Positions 32,203 through 41,088 of a stretch of DNA of 64,000 nucleotides are shown piece by piece. Below the pieces are notes generated by a model. It saw nothing but the letters and a program-made list of their open reading frames with translations. It ran no database searches and was not told the DNA's origin. The translations under genes and the position numbers were made by a program. This DNA is from Salinivenus lutea (GTDB lineage Bacteria > Bacteroidota > Rhodothermia > Rhodothermales > Salinibacteraceae), in NCBI GenBank assembly GCA_002894685.1, contig NCRC01000006.1, positions 62,001-126,000 of the forward strand, in the 5' to 3' direction. Each line of letters starts with the position of its first letter. The stretch's first letter is position 1.

Positions 32203-32224
32203 AGGCCGACTGAGCGGCTTTTTT
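32203..32224 (+). terminator. Orphan intrinsic-terminator-like hairpin
   Basis: GCCG (32205-32208), six-base loop, CGGC (32215-32218), then TTTTTT (32219-32224); A-T and G-T pairs can extend the stem to six. It points along the plus strand, where the only upstream sequence is the nested inverted repeat and the antisense of the regulator gene, so it might end a small or antisense RNA. The stem is short. Confidence 0.35.
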
Positions 32225-32502
32225 CCTGGATTGGCTCTCGTCCATCGTGCATTCTGCACGACGTGCCGCCTCCCTGAATTGCAAAATCCAAGACGAGAGA
32301 TCGGATCGTGTCGTCGTCGATAGGAGCAGTTACTCAACGCTTTCTTCACTGAAAGTCGTCTTGCTCCCGTTTCGGCCGGCCCGTCGTCGACACAGGCGGA
32401 CACGGGGGCGGTGAGAGGTTCGCCTTTTCGAACGGGCCGACGACCTGGCCCAGCATTTGTCTGTAGTTCCATCATCGCCCAGCGGGTCTTACGCTGAGAG
32501 GT

Positions 32503-33110
32503 ATGTCCTCTGATGCTCTGTCCATTTGCTCGTCTATGGCTCCTCCCTCTGTCCGCTCGCGCCATTCGCCGCTCACCATTCTTGGGCGCGACGTCGGTGT
32601 GCTCCTCATGCTTCTCGACGTTCTCTTCCTACTCCCCCTTGCCGTGGCCCTGCTGTACGGGGAGACCTACACCGCGATGAGTTTTCTCGTGGGATCGGGC
32701 CTGAGCGCGGCCGTCGGGACGTTCCTCATTCTTCCGGACTACGGCGTGGCCGCCACGCTCTTCGACGCCGTTACCCACGCGATGACGGGACAGTCCACCG
32801 GGGGCTTTAGCACGCTCGACGACAGCATTGCGGGGTACGGGTCCTATGCCATGGAGCTGCTCCACATTCCGGCGATGCTGCTCGGGGCCATCGCGCTGCC
32901 CGTGTACTACGGCCTCCTCCAAAAGCGGTCGCTCCGGCCGCTCTGGGAGGACGTGCAGGCCCGGACGATGTGATCCTCGTCGCCATCGAGCGAAGCGGTG
33001 AGCTGCTCGTGCCAAAGGGCGACACCACGCTGCAGAGCGGCGACGTGGTTACGGTGTTGTCGCTGTCGGGCGTCACGGACAACCTCATGCGGAGCTTCGA
33101 GGCCAAATGA
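32503..33110 (+). pseudogene. Relic of trkH fused to a trkA-C (RCK_C) fragment
   Basis: The frame 32503-32973 (156 residues) begins with two hydrophobic helices (LLMLLDVLFLLPLAVALLYG), then jumps to the second filter loop of TrkH (FDAVTHAMTGQSTGGFSTLD, then DSIAGYGSYAMELLHIPAML) and ends soon after (LQKRSLRPLWEDVQAR). Loops 1, 3 and 4 of a functional K+ transporter are absent. From about 32964 a different reading frame encodes ILVAIERSGELLVPKGDTTL, then QSGDVVTVLSLSG, a typical RCK_C end, closing at TGA 33108-33110. So at least two internal deletions and a frame change joined trkH and trkA pieces. It is probably dead, though the first frame could still be translated. Confidence 0.75.
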
Positions 33111-33145
33111 CAGGGAGTGACATGACAGGGGGGACAGTCCGGCGC

Positions 33146-34519
33146 TTATTCCTCCGGAGACCCCGTGAGCCCATACCTCTTGCGCTTGCGGTAGAGGGTG
33201 GCCGGGTCGATGCCCAGCACCTCCGCGGCCCGGTCGAGCGTCTCGGTGGCCTCGACGACTCGCCGGACGTGCGCCTCCTCGATCGTCTCCAGCGACACGA
33301 GTGCGCCCACTCGTTCGGTTGGAGTCGCCTCCTCCCCGCCGGCAAGCGGCAGCTGTTCCCCGTCGATCCGCGGTTGCTTTGTCAGAATGACGACCCGCTC
33401 GATCACGTTGCGCAGCTCGCGGACGTTGCCGGGCCACGAGTGCGCCCGGAGCCCGTTCTCTGCGTCTCCGGTGAGTCCCTCGACGGGCCGGTTGTACTTG
33501 GACGAGAAATGCGCAATAAACCGACGCGCCAGCGGGAGAATGTCGTCTGGGCGCTCGCGGAGCGGGGGCACCGTGAGTTCGATCACGTTGAGCCGGTAGA
33601 GCAGGTCTTGCCGGAACGTGCCCTCGTCGACAGCGGCCTCCAGGTCCTGATTCGTCGCGGCCAGGAGCCGCACGTTCGCCGACCGCGTCACCGGGTCGCC
33701 GACACGCTCATATTCCTTGTCCTCGATGAAGCGCAACAGTTTCGGCTGGAGGCCGGGCGGCAGGTCGCCGATTTCGTCGAGCAAGAGGGTGCCCCCTTCC
33801 GCCTGCGACACGCGCCCCGGGTGGGTCTCGGTGGCCCCGGTGAACGCCCCCTTCGCGTGCCCGAAGAGCTCGCTCTCCAGCAGGTCCTTCGACAGCGACG
33901 GGCAGTGGACCGTGACGAACGGTTCGTCAGACCGCGGGCTCCACCCGTGAATGGCCCGGGCCAGGCGTCCCTTCCCGGTCCCGTGTTCGCCGCGCAGTAG
34001 CACGGTGACGTCCTCCACGGCGACCTCCCGGGCCGTGTGCACCACCTCCTGCATCGCCGGATCGGTCGGGTCGAACGGGGCATCGACCTCCTCCCGTGCC
34101 GCTCGGTCCTCGAAGAGCTCCACCTTTCGCTCCAGGTTGCGCCGCTCGGCGGCCTTCTCGGCGGCCTGCCGGACCTGCGCCGGGGTGAAGGGCTTGGGGA
34201 GGTAGTCAGTGGCTCCGCGGCGCATCGCCTCCACCGCCGAATCGATTGAGGAATGGGCCGTGATCACGAGCACTTGCAGGTGGGGCTGCTCGTCGAGCAG
34301 CTCCGGCAGGAGGTCCATCCCGGACGTGCTCGGCAGCCGCAGATCCAGAAACGCGAGGTCGTACGGACGGCGCCGAATCGCTTCGAGCGCCGATTCGGCC
34401 CCGCCTGCCTCCGTAACCTTGTAACCCTCTCCTTCCAGGCAGACTCGCAGAGAATTGCGGATGCGGGGCTCGTCGTCAATAACGAGAATGCGCAGGGGGG
34501 AAGGCACAGTTGTACCCAT
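33146..34519 (-). CDS. NtrC-family sigma-54-dependent response regulator
   Basis: 457 residues. REC domain about 10-122 (phospho-Asp D59 in LAFLDLRLPSTSG), AAA+ domain about 150-385 with Walker A GEHGTGKGRLAR (His replaces the usual Ser), GAFTGA loop in KGAFTGATETH, Walker B GGTLLLDEIGDLP and the arginine-finger region LLYRLNVIELTVPPLRERPD, and a Fis-type HTH about 415-450 (LDRAAEVLGIDPATLYRKRK). An intact GAFTGA implies contact with sigma-54, which must be encoded elsewhere. It is the only DNA-binding regulator among the three REC proteins here and is divergent from the antiporter operon. Start chosen at 34519; the longer frame is not coding-like. Confidence 0.92.
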   Translation of the reverse strand: MGTTVPSPLRILVIDDEPRIRNSLRVCLEGEGYKVTEAGGAESALEAIRRRPYDLAFLDLRLPSTSGMDLLPELLDEQPHLQVLVITAHSSIDSAVEAMRRGATDYLPKPFTPAQVRQAAEKAAERRNLERKVELFEDRAAREEVDAPFDPTDPAMQEVVHTAREVAVEDVTVLLRGEHGTGKGRLARAIHGWSPRSDEPFVTVHCPSLSKDLLESELFGHAKGAFTGATETHPGRVSQAEGGTLLLDEIGDLPPGLQPKLLRFIEDKEYERVGDPVTRSANVRLLAATNQDLEAAVDEGTFRQDLLYRLNVIELTVPPLRERPDDILPLARRFIAHFSSKYNRPVEGLTGDAENGLRAHSWPGNVRELRNVIERVVILTKQPRIDGEQLPLAGGEEATPTERVGALVSLETIEEAHVRRVVEATETLDRAAEVLGIDPATLYRKRKRYGLTGSPEE

Positions 34520-34734
34520 AGAGCATACGTTTCGGAGCAGAGAGGACAGGATCGTGGTATGCGGTGAAAGAACAATTCGTTTGCATCGGTAAGGGGCGGC
34601 GAGACTCGAACATCGGGGAGCTTCGTTTGTCCCCGATTGCGGACCGTTTTTTCGCCTTGTACCCTGTGGGATGCCTCTCTCCTTCTCGATAAGCAGTTCT
34701 GCGGCCGTCGGGCCCCGTCTCATCTCCCCTGCCC

Positions 34735-36363
34735 ATGATCGAATTTGAACTAATCCACAGCCTGGGGGTCATGGTGCTTGCCGCGCTGGGCGTGACCGTG
34801 GTCGCGCGGGCCGTTCGGGTGCCGAATATCGTCGCGTACATCGGGGCGGGGCTGTTGCTGGGGCCGGTCCTCGGCGTGCTGGACGTGACCCACACCATCG
34901 AGCTGATCTCGGAATTCGGAATTGTCCTCCTGCTCTTTCTGGTGGGGCTGGAGCTGAGCCTCGACAAGATCAAGGAGGTGGGCACGACGGCGTTCGTGGC
35001 GGGCGGGGTGCAGATGGGCGGCACGGCCCTGGGCGGCGGCCTGTTGGCCGGGCTCTTCGGGGTCCCGATCGTCGAAGCCATTGTGATGGCCGTGGCGGTG
35101 ATGTTCAGCAGCACGGTCGTCGTGGTCAAGCTGCTCGAAAAGCGGGGGGACCTGGAGGCTCCGTACGGACAGATCGCGGTCGGGGTGCTGCTCGTGCAGG
35201 ACCTGGTGGTGGTGTTGGTCCTCACCTTCGTGGCCGGGCTCTCGGGGCCCAATGAGCTGGCGTGGGCGGACGTGGCCTGGGGGCTGGGGCAGGCTTTTGT
35301 GGGAATGGCTCTTCTGGGGGGCGCGATCGTGGCGGCGGCCCGGTACGTATTGCCGCCCGCCATCCAGTGGATTTCAGAGATGACGGATGGGCTGTTCATC
35401 TGGAGCCTGTTCTGGTGTTTTCTGGTGGTGCTGGGGGCGGAGGCCCTGCACCTGTCGCCCGAGCTGGGGGCCTTTCTGGCCGGCATCGCCCTCGCCCAGC
35501 TGCCCCAGTGCCACGAGCTGCGCCATCGCGTGCATCCGCTCATGAACGTCTTTATCATCGTCTTCTTCGTGGCGCTCGGCCTCCAGATGGAGCTGGGGGC
35601 GGCCCTCGACCGGTGGCCCCTCGCCCTGGCGCTCACCGTCTTCGTGATGAGCATCAAGCCGCTCCTCTTGTTCGGCGTGCTCCCCCGCCTGGGGCACGAC
35701 GAGGAGACCTCGTTCCGGACCGGGGTGAGCCTGGCGCAGGTCAGTGAGTTTTCGCTCATCTTCGGCGCCCTGGCGGTCTCGACGGGCCTGATCGACGAGA
35801 CCCTGCTGTCGGTCCTCACGCTCGTGGGCCTGCTCACCTTTGCGCTGTCGGCCTTCCTGCTCCTGTACAACGACCGCCTCTACGCCGCCGTCCGCCCCTA
35901 CCGCCCGCTGGCGTGGCTGGGGGCCCGGCAGGACGCGCCGACGCGCCCCAACGACGGGATCCGCGGCCACGTCCTCGTCGTGGGCATGAACACGCTCGGC
36001 CGCTGCCTCGCCGACCGGCTGACGGCGGCGGGGGAGACCGTCGTGGCCATCGACACCGATCCCGACAAGCTCGCGCCCCTTGCGGTGCGCACCGTCCACG
36101 GCAACGCCATCCACAAAACAACGCGCGAGGAGGCCCACTGGGACGCGGCCCGCCTCATTGTCTCCACCCTCAGCATCGAAGGCACCAACAACCTGCTGGC
36201 CTACCACGCACAACGGGCCGGCGTGCCGTGCAGCATCCACGCGTTCGATCGCACCAGCGAAGAGAGCCTTCGGTCCCTCGGGGTCGATCATCTGATTCGG
36301 TCGAAGCACGAGGGGGCCCGGCGCCTGCTCCACGAATTGGAATCGAGGGAGGTGTTGGCATGA
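34735..36363 (+). CDS. CPA2 cation/proton antiporter with C-terminal RCK_N domain (KefB-like)
   Basis: 542 residues. About 12 membrane helices in 1-395 with family motifs VPNIVAYIGAGLLLGPVLGV, EFGIVLLLFLVGLELSLDKI and VMFSSTVVVVKLLEKRGDLE. A cytoplasmic NAD-binding RCK_N domain follows from about 410 (GHVLVVGMNTLGRCLADRLT) to the end; no RCK_C. CPA2 members exchange K+ or Na+ for H+. The stop shares an ATGA overlap with the next antiporter gene, so the two are co-translated and may form a heteromer. It is divergent from the sigma-54 activator, with 215 bases between. Confidence 0.92.
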   Translation: MIEFELIHSLGVMVLAALGVTVVARAVRVPNIVAYIGAGLLLGPVLGVLDVTHTIELISEFGIVLLLFLVGLELSLDKIKEVGTTAFVAGGVQMGGTALGGGLLAGLFGVPIVEAIVMAVAVMFSSTVVVVKLLEKRGDLEAPYGQIAVGVLLVQDLVVVLVLTFVAGLSGPNELAWADVAWGLGQAFVGMALLGGAIVAAARYVLPPAIQWISEMTDGLFIWSLFWCFLVVLGAEALHLSPELGAFLAGIALAQLPQCHELRHRVHPLMNVFIIVFFVALGLQMELGAALDRWPLALALTVFVMSIKPLLLFGVLPRLGHDEETSFRTGVSLAQVSEFSLIFGALAVSTGLIDETLLSVLTLVGLLTFALSAFLLLYNDRLYAAVRPYRPLAWLGARQDAPTRPNDGIRGHVLVVGMNTLGRCLADRLTAAGETVVAIDTDPDKLAPLAVRTVHGNAIHKTTREEAHWDAARLIVSTLSIEGTNNLLAYHAQRAGVPCSIHAFDRTSEESLRSLGVDHLIRSKHEGARRLLHELESREVLA

Positions 36364-37934
36364 CGGAACTCGCAATTCTTTTGGGACTGGCCGCCGTCGG
36401 CTTTGGGCTGGCGCGCTGGACGCACGTGCCGGCCATTCCGTTTTTGCTCGTGGGCGGGCTCGCGCTCAGTGCATCCGGCGCCGTGGGCGATCCTGAGTTC
36501 GTCGAGAACGTACTGTTTCTGAGCGTCTCCGTCTTGCTGTTTGTGGCAGGGACGGACCTGAGCCTCGAGCGCGTGGGGCCGTTTGCGGGCGGCGCGGTCA
36601 AAATCGGCCTTGTGCAGTTTGTAGGCCTTGCCGGGGCGGGACTCGGCATTGCGTATGGACTCGATTACGGCCCGACCGACGCCCTGTATCTGGCCCTGGC
36701 CCTGGCCGCCAGTTCGACGATCGTCGGGGTGCGCCTGCTGCAGCGCCGGCAGCAGATGTTTGAGCCGTTTGGGCGCACGGTGCTCGGGGTGCTCCTCCTG
36801 CAGGACATTCTTGTCGTGCTCCTCCTGCCCCTCCTCATCCAACTCCCGGGCGGCCCGTTAGCCATCTTCGGCAGCCTGGGCGGGACGGCCCTTCTGCTTG
36901 TCGGCGTCGGCATCGTCATGAAGGGGGTCGTGCCGCTGCTCTTAGAGAGCGAACTCGACGCCGAGACCCAGCTCCTTGCGGTGCTCGGAGTGTTGTTCGG
37001 CTTCATGGGGGCGGCCTGGTGGCTCCACGTGCCGCTCTTCGCCGCGGCCTTTCTGGCGGGCGTATCGCTCTCAGGGTTTCCGTTCAGCGGCATCGTGCAC
37101 GGGGAAATGCAGCCGCTCTACGACTTTTTCTCGGCCCTCTTTTTCGTGGCGCTGGGCGGCGCCGCGGCCCTTCCCGACCTTGCCCTGCTGGGGCACGCGG
37201 CCCTCTTCACCGGGGCCGTGCTGATAATTACTCCGCTCCTTGTCACCGTCGTGGGCGAGTGGGCCGGCCTGGTGGCGCGCCCCGCCCTGGAGAGCGGGCT
37301 GCTGCTGTCGCAGACGAGCGAGCTGTCGCTGGTGGTGGGGCTGCAGGCCCTCGTCGTCGGCCAAATTGGGGGCGAGGTGTTTTCCGTGATCGTGCTCACC
37401 ACCGTGTTTACCATGATCGCTACGCCGATCCTGACGAGCGAGGTGGTGGTGCGGGAGCTCGTGCGGTGGCACCCGTCGCGCCGCTCGGGGGCGCTGCCGG
37501 AGGTGCCGAGCAACCACGTGCTTTTGCTCGGCGGGGGGCAGAGCGTGCGTCCGGTTCTGCGCCTCCTCCGCGAATCGGACTACGAGGCGGTGGTCGTCGA
37601 CGAAGATCCGGCGGTGGTTGAGCGGCTCCGGGCCCGGGGTGTGACGTGCGTGCGGGGCGATGGCGGCGACCTCTCGGTACTCCTGGAGGCGGGGGCGGCG
37701 CAGGCCCAGGTCATCGTGTCGACCCTTCGGGATCCATCGTCGCTCGGGCCGCTGCTCGACTACGTAAGCGACCGGGTGCCCGTCCTCGTCCGTGTCTTCG
37801 AGGACGCGGAGGCCGAGTGGGTGACGGCGCGAGGGGGAACGCCCATTCCGTTTGCCCACGCCGCCGCCGATGCGTTTATGGACTGGTTTGAGCAACAGGC
37901 GCCCACGGACTCGGCCGTCGGGGATGCCAAGTAG
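36360..37934 (+). CDS. Second CPA2 antiporter with RCK_N domain
   Basis: 524 residues, related to but distinct from the preceding antiporter. About 12 helices (RWTHVPAIPFLLVGGLALSA, VLFLSVSVLLFVAGTDLSLE, LALAASSTIVGVRLLQRRQQ), then a cytoplasmic Rossmann domain from about 380 (NHVLLLGGGQSVRPVLRLLR). The membrane half is shorter and the helix-4 region (ASSTIVGVRLLQRRQ) is of the KefB/NhaK kind. The start ATG overlaps the TGA of the first gene (ATGA), a sign of coupled translation and of a two-subunit antiporter. Confidence 0.9.
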   Translation: MTELAILLGLAAVGFGLARWTHVPAIPFLLVGGLALSASGAVGDPEFVENVLFLSVSVLLFVAGTDLSLERVGPFAGGAVKIGLVQFVGLAGAGLGIAYGLDYGPTDALYLALALAASSTIVGVRLLQRRQQMFEPFGRTVLGVLLLQDILVVLLLPLLIQLPGGPLAIFGSLGGTALLLVGVGIVMKGVVPLLLESELDAETQLLAVLGVLFGFMGAAWWLHVPLFAAAFLAGVSLSGFPFSGIVHGEMQPLYDFFSALFFVALGGAAALPDLALLGHAALFTGAVLIITPLLVTVVGEWAGLVARPALESGLLLSQTSELSLVVGLQALVVGQIGGEVFSVIVLTTVFTMIATPILTSEVVVRELVRWHPSRRSGALPEVPSNHVLLLGGGQSVRPVLRLLRESDYEAVVVDEDPAVVERLRARGVTCVRGDGGDLSVLLEAGAAQAQVIVSTLRDPSSLGPLLDYVSDRVPVLVRVFEDAEAEWVTARGGTPIPFAHAAADAFMDWFEQQAPTDSAVGDAK

Positions 37935-38086
37935 GACGGAATAAGTTCACGAACGCGTCGTTGGAGGGAATTGCACTTGCATCCGCGCCCCATCATCTTA
38001 GGCTCCGAACCGTCCAGGCCAGAGGGCGTCGGGGGAGCACGTCGAGGGGCCGCTCGACCAACTGCGCATTTTGTATCCGCTACACG

Positions 38087-39427
38087 ATGAAAGTGGTCAT
38101 CATCGGCGTCGGACAGGTCGGGCGCAGCGTGGCCCACGCGCTGTCGACGGCCCACGAGGTCGTCGTGGTCGACAAAGACGCCGAGCGCCTCGACTCGGTG
38201 CGGTCCGAGACGGATGTGCTGACCTATGAAGGAAACGGGGCCAAGGTCGACGTGCTGAAGGCGGCGGGGGTGCCAGACGCCGACCTCGTGATTGGCAGCA
38301 CCAGCGACGATCAGAGCAACATTCTGATTTGCAGCACGGCCCGGGCACTTCACCGGGAGGCGTTTACCATCGCCCGCGTGGCCGAGACGGAGTACCTCGC
38401 CACGTGGTCGCAGCTGCGGGAGGCGTTCAATGTCGACTTTATGGTGGGGGCCGATCACCTCACGGCCCGCAGCATCGTGGAGGTGGCCGGCCTCCCCACG
38501 GCCCGGGATGTGGAGTATTTTGGGCAGGGGCGGGTCGTGATGGCCGAGTTTACGATTCCGGAGGAGAGCCCGGTTGCGGACCGTGTCGTCCAGAATCTCA
38601 ACCTGAACGAGGGAGTGAACCTCGTCGCTACCTTCAGCGACGAGACGATGGAGATTGTACGCGGGGCGACGCGACTCCGGGCGGGCATTCGGCTGCTGGT
38701 GGTGGGGCGGCCGAGCCAGGTGGAGCGGTTTGCGATGACGCTTACCCCTCAGGTTCGACGACAAAAGATCCGTCACGTTCTCATTCTCGGCGGGGGCGAG
38801 ATCGGGTATCAGACGGCGCGTTTGTTTGAGCAGCGCGGCCTGGAGCCGCGCCTTGTCGAACAGGACCCGGAGCGCGCCCAGGTGTTGGCCCGGGAGCTTC
38901 CCGACACGCTGGTGCTGCAAGATGACGCCATGGACCCGTCGTTCCTGCGCCGCCAGGGCGTAGCGGACGCCGACCTCGTGGTGTCGGCCCTCACGCCCGA
39001 CGAGCGCAACCTGCTGACGTCTGTTCTGGGCCGGGAGCTGGGGGCGTCGCAGGTCGTCTCGGTGGTCCACAACAAAAAATACGAGTCGGTCTTTGCCAGC
39101 AGCGGCATCGACGTGACGATCCATCCGCGCCGAGAAGTCATCGAGGAAATCCTTCGCCACACCCGCACACGGGGCGTTGAGAAAATTACGTTCATCGAGG
39201 GCGACCGGGGAGAGGTGGTGGAAGTAGAGCTCGCGGACGACAGTCGTCTGACGGGGCGCCCGCTTCAGGAGGCCGCCCAGGACGTGCCCCACAATTTTGT
39301 GCTCGGGGCCCTCATTCGGGAGGATGAGGTGCTCATTCCACGCGGGAAGACGGTGCTTCGAGGGGGCGACCATCTCGTCCTGTTCGTGGACGCAGACGTT
39401 GCGGACGAGGTGTTGGGGGCCATATGA
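38087..39427 (+). CDS. trkA: Trk potassium uptake regulatory protein TrkA (two RCK units)
   Basis: 446 residues, the usual length. Two RCK_N-RCK_C units: the first has VIIGVGQVGRSVAHAL with the acidic residue DKD at the end of beta-2, and RCK_C about 145-225; the second has HVLILGGGEIGYQTARLFEQ and RCK_C about 365-445 (ELADDSRLTGRPLQEAAQDV, IPRGKTVLRGGDHLVLFVDA). It forms the cytoplasmic nucleotide-sensing ring of Trk. The stop TGA overlaps the trkH ATG (ATGA). Start chosen at 38087; the frame upstream is Arg/Ser-rich and not protein-like. Confidence 0.95.
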   Translation: MKVVIIGVGQVGRSVAHALSTAHEVVVVDKDAERLDSVRSETDVLTYEGNGAKVDVLKAAGVPDADLVIGSTSDDQSNILICSTARALHREAFTIARVAETEYLATWSQLREAFNVDFMVGADHLTARSIVEVAGLPTARDVEYFGQGRVVMAEFTIPEESPVADRVVQNLNLNEGVNLVATFSDETMEIVRGATRLRAGIRLLVVGRPSQVERFAMTLTPQVRRQKIRHVLILGGGEIGYQTARLFEQRGLEPRLVEQDPERAQVLARELPDTLVLQDDAMDPSFLRRQGVADADLVVSALTPDERNLLTSVLGRELGASQVVSVVHNKKYESVFASSGIDVTIHPRREVIEEILRHTRTRGVEKITFIEGDRGEVVEVELADDSRLTGRPLQEAAQDVPHNFVLGALIREDEVLIPRGKTVLRGGDHLVLFVDADVADEVLGAI

Positions 39428-40923
39428 TTGTCGGTCGTCGCTTGCGTCGCGTGTGCAGCGTACTGGGGCCTGTTCTTAAGTGGTTTGCGGCGCTCTTTCT
39501 GGTGCCGATCGCCACGGCGCTCTACCACGGCGAGCCCGTGGGGCCCTTCCTCGCCCCCCTCGCCGTCTCGTTTGCCCTCGGCGCGGCGGGCGAATGGGTG
39601 GGGCGCGACAGCGATCTCACCGTCGACGACGGGTTTTTGCTCGTCACGCTCACCTGGATCGGGGTGTCGCTTCTGGGGAGCATTCCCTATCTCATGAGCG
39701 GCACCGGGAGCTTTGCGGTGCCGGTGAACGCGATCTTCGAGAGCTTCAGCGGCTTCTCGGCCACCGGGTCCACAATCCTGCTGGACATCTCCATCGAAAA
39801 GCACGGGGCGGCGCTCATGCTCTGGCGACAACTCACGCAGTGGGTGGCCGGCATGGGCATCCTCGCGCTGGCGGTGGCCGTCCTGCCGCGCCTGTCGGCC
39901 GGAGGGGCCCAGTTCCTCGACGCGGAGGTGCCGGGGCCGCGCCTGGAGCGCCTCACGCCCCACATTGCGGAGACGGCCCGGCGCCTGTGGCTGCTGTACC
40001 TCGGGTGCTCGGTGGTGCTTCTGGTCCTGCTGCTGGGCGTGCACTACGGCGGATTGGCGCCCAACATGACGCCCTATCAGGCCCTGGCACACGTGTTTAC
40101 GACCATCCCCTCCGGCGGATTTTCCCCCAAGGCGCGGAGCATTGAGGCGTTCGCGCCGGCGGTGCAGTGGATCATTATCCCGTTCATGTTTGTGGCGGCG
40201 ATGAACTTCACGCTGCTCTGGCAGACGATCTTTTCCGACCCGAAGGCCCCCGCCCGCGATCCGGAGTTTCGGGTCTATCTGTCGATTTGTGCGGGGGGAA
40301 GCCTGCTGGTGAGCCTCATGCTGTGGGGCGACGGGCAGTTCGCCACCCTCGAGGAGACGGTCCGGCAGGGCACGTTCCAGACCGCCACGCTGCTCACGAC
40401 GACCGGCTACGCGAGCACTGACTTTGCCGTCTGGGGCGAAGAGGTCCTTGCCGTCCTGCTCCTTCTGATGTTTGCGAGCGGGTGCGTGGGAAGCACGTCC
40501 GGCGGCCTCAAGCTCATGCGCTGGATCGTCGGGATGAAGGTCATCGGGCGGGAGCTCTTTCAGATGATTCACCCCTCGTCCGTGCGGCCCATGTGGCTGG
40601 GGCGGCGGACGGTCAAAGAGCCGGTGGTGCGCGGCATTCTGGTGGTGATTCTTACGTACCTGCTGCTGGTGGTGGGGGGGACCGGGGTTGTGGCCGTGGA
40701 CGCCTACCGGGCCGGGGTGGACATGGCCCTCGGCGAGGCCCTGACCGGCACGCTGGCCGTGCTGGGGAATATCGGGCCGGGCTTCGGCACGCTCGGGCCC
40801 ATGGGCGGATTCGAGGCGCTGCCGGCCACGACGAAGGTGTTCATGTGCCTGCTGATGGTGGCCGGGCGGCTGGAGGTGATGACATTTCTCGTTGTGCTGG
40901 CGCCCAGCTACTGGCGAGGGTGA
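39424..40923 (+). CDS. trkH: Trk potassium transporter membrane subunit TrkH
   Basis: 499 residues. The four filter loops are present: FESFSGFSATGSTIL, HVFTTIPSGGFSPKA, ATLLTTTGYASTDF and LAVLGNIGPGFGTLG. The protein begins with a short cytoplasmic Arg-rich stretch (MIVGRRLRRVC) and helix one, and has the longer TrkH N-terminal helix pair rather than the KtrB layout. Four-base overlap with trkA gives a coupled Trk pair. A second K+ uptake system (KtrAB) lies 12 kb away, on the opposite strand. Confidence 0.95.
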   Translation: MIVGRRLRRVCSVLGPVLKWFAALFLVPIATALYHGEPVGPFLAPLAVSFALGAAGEWVGRDSDLTVDDGFLLVTLTWIGVSLLGSIPYLMSGTGSFAVPVNAIFESFSGFSATGSTILLDISIEKHGAALMLWRQLTQWVAGMGILALAVAVLPRLSAGGAQFLDAEVPGPRLERLTPHIAETARRLWLLYLGCSVVLLVLLLGVHYGGLAPNMTPYQALAHVFTTIPSGGFSPKARSIEAFAPAVQWIIIPFMFVAAMNFTLLWQTIFSDPKAPARDPEFRVYLSICAGGSLLVSLMLWGDGQFATLEETVRQGTFQTATLLTTTGYASTDFAVWGEEVLAVLLLLMFASGCVGSTSGGLKLMRWIVGMKVIGRELFQMIHPSSVRPMWLGRRTVKEPVVRGILVVILTYLLLVVGGTGVVAVDAYRAGVDMALGEALTGTLAVLGNIGPGFGTLGPMGGFEALPATTKVFMCLLMVAGRLEVMTFLVVLAPSYWRG

Positions 40924-41088
40924 GGAACGCACCGGGCCGCCCATCGTGGGGCGCTGGCCCACCGGGACCGATGCGCGTCGCGTTCGGCTTTGCGTGCGTG
41001 AACGGTGCGGGACGATGGTGGAGGCGATCCGGGGCGTTCCGCCTGTCGCGGCCCCTCATGTCCTTTTTCGAAACGTTGGGGAGCGTAT

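Larger units (their letters stand above)
32103..32502. other. 400-base divergent regulatory region with several palindromes
   Basis: No gene is supported. From left to right: the nested inverted repeat and -7 element just upstream of the REC-TPR gene (minus strand); a plus-strand hairpin GCCG-ACTGAG-CGGC followed by six T (32205-32224), a terminator-like structure with no obvious upstream gene on that strand; and a 15-base palindrome CGTGCA-TTC-TGCACG (32246-32260). The rest, up to the relic at 32503, shows nothing I recognise. The density of palindromes suggests a regulated region. Confidence 0.5.

Noticed and set aside
32246-32260. Palindrome CGTGCA-TTC-TGCACG as a separate operator
   Set aside because: It is only 15 bases and has no link to a promoter element, so it is noted in the region entry rather than called as a site.
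32503-32973. Intact small membrane protein gene
   Set aside because: The sequence matches two separated parts of TrkH with missing loops and is followed by an out-of-frame RCK_C fragment, so a relic is the better reading.
34520-34734. Sigma-54 promoter between the activator and the antiporter genes
   Set aside because: I saw no GG-N10-GC pair of the TGGCAC-N5-TTGC type in this gap. Only repeated TTCGTTTG strings occur, which are too weak to call.
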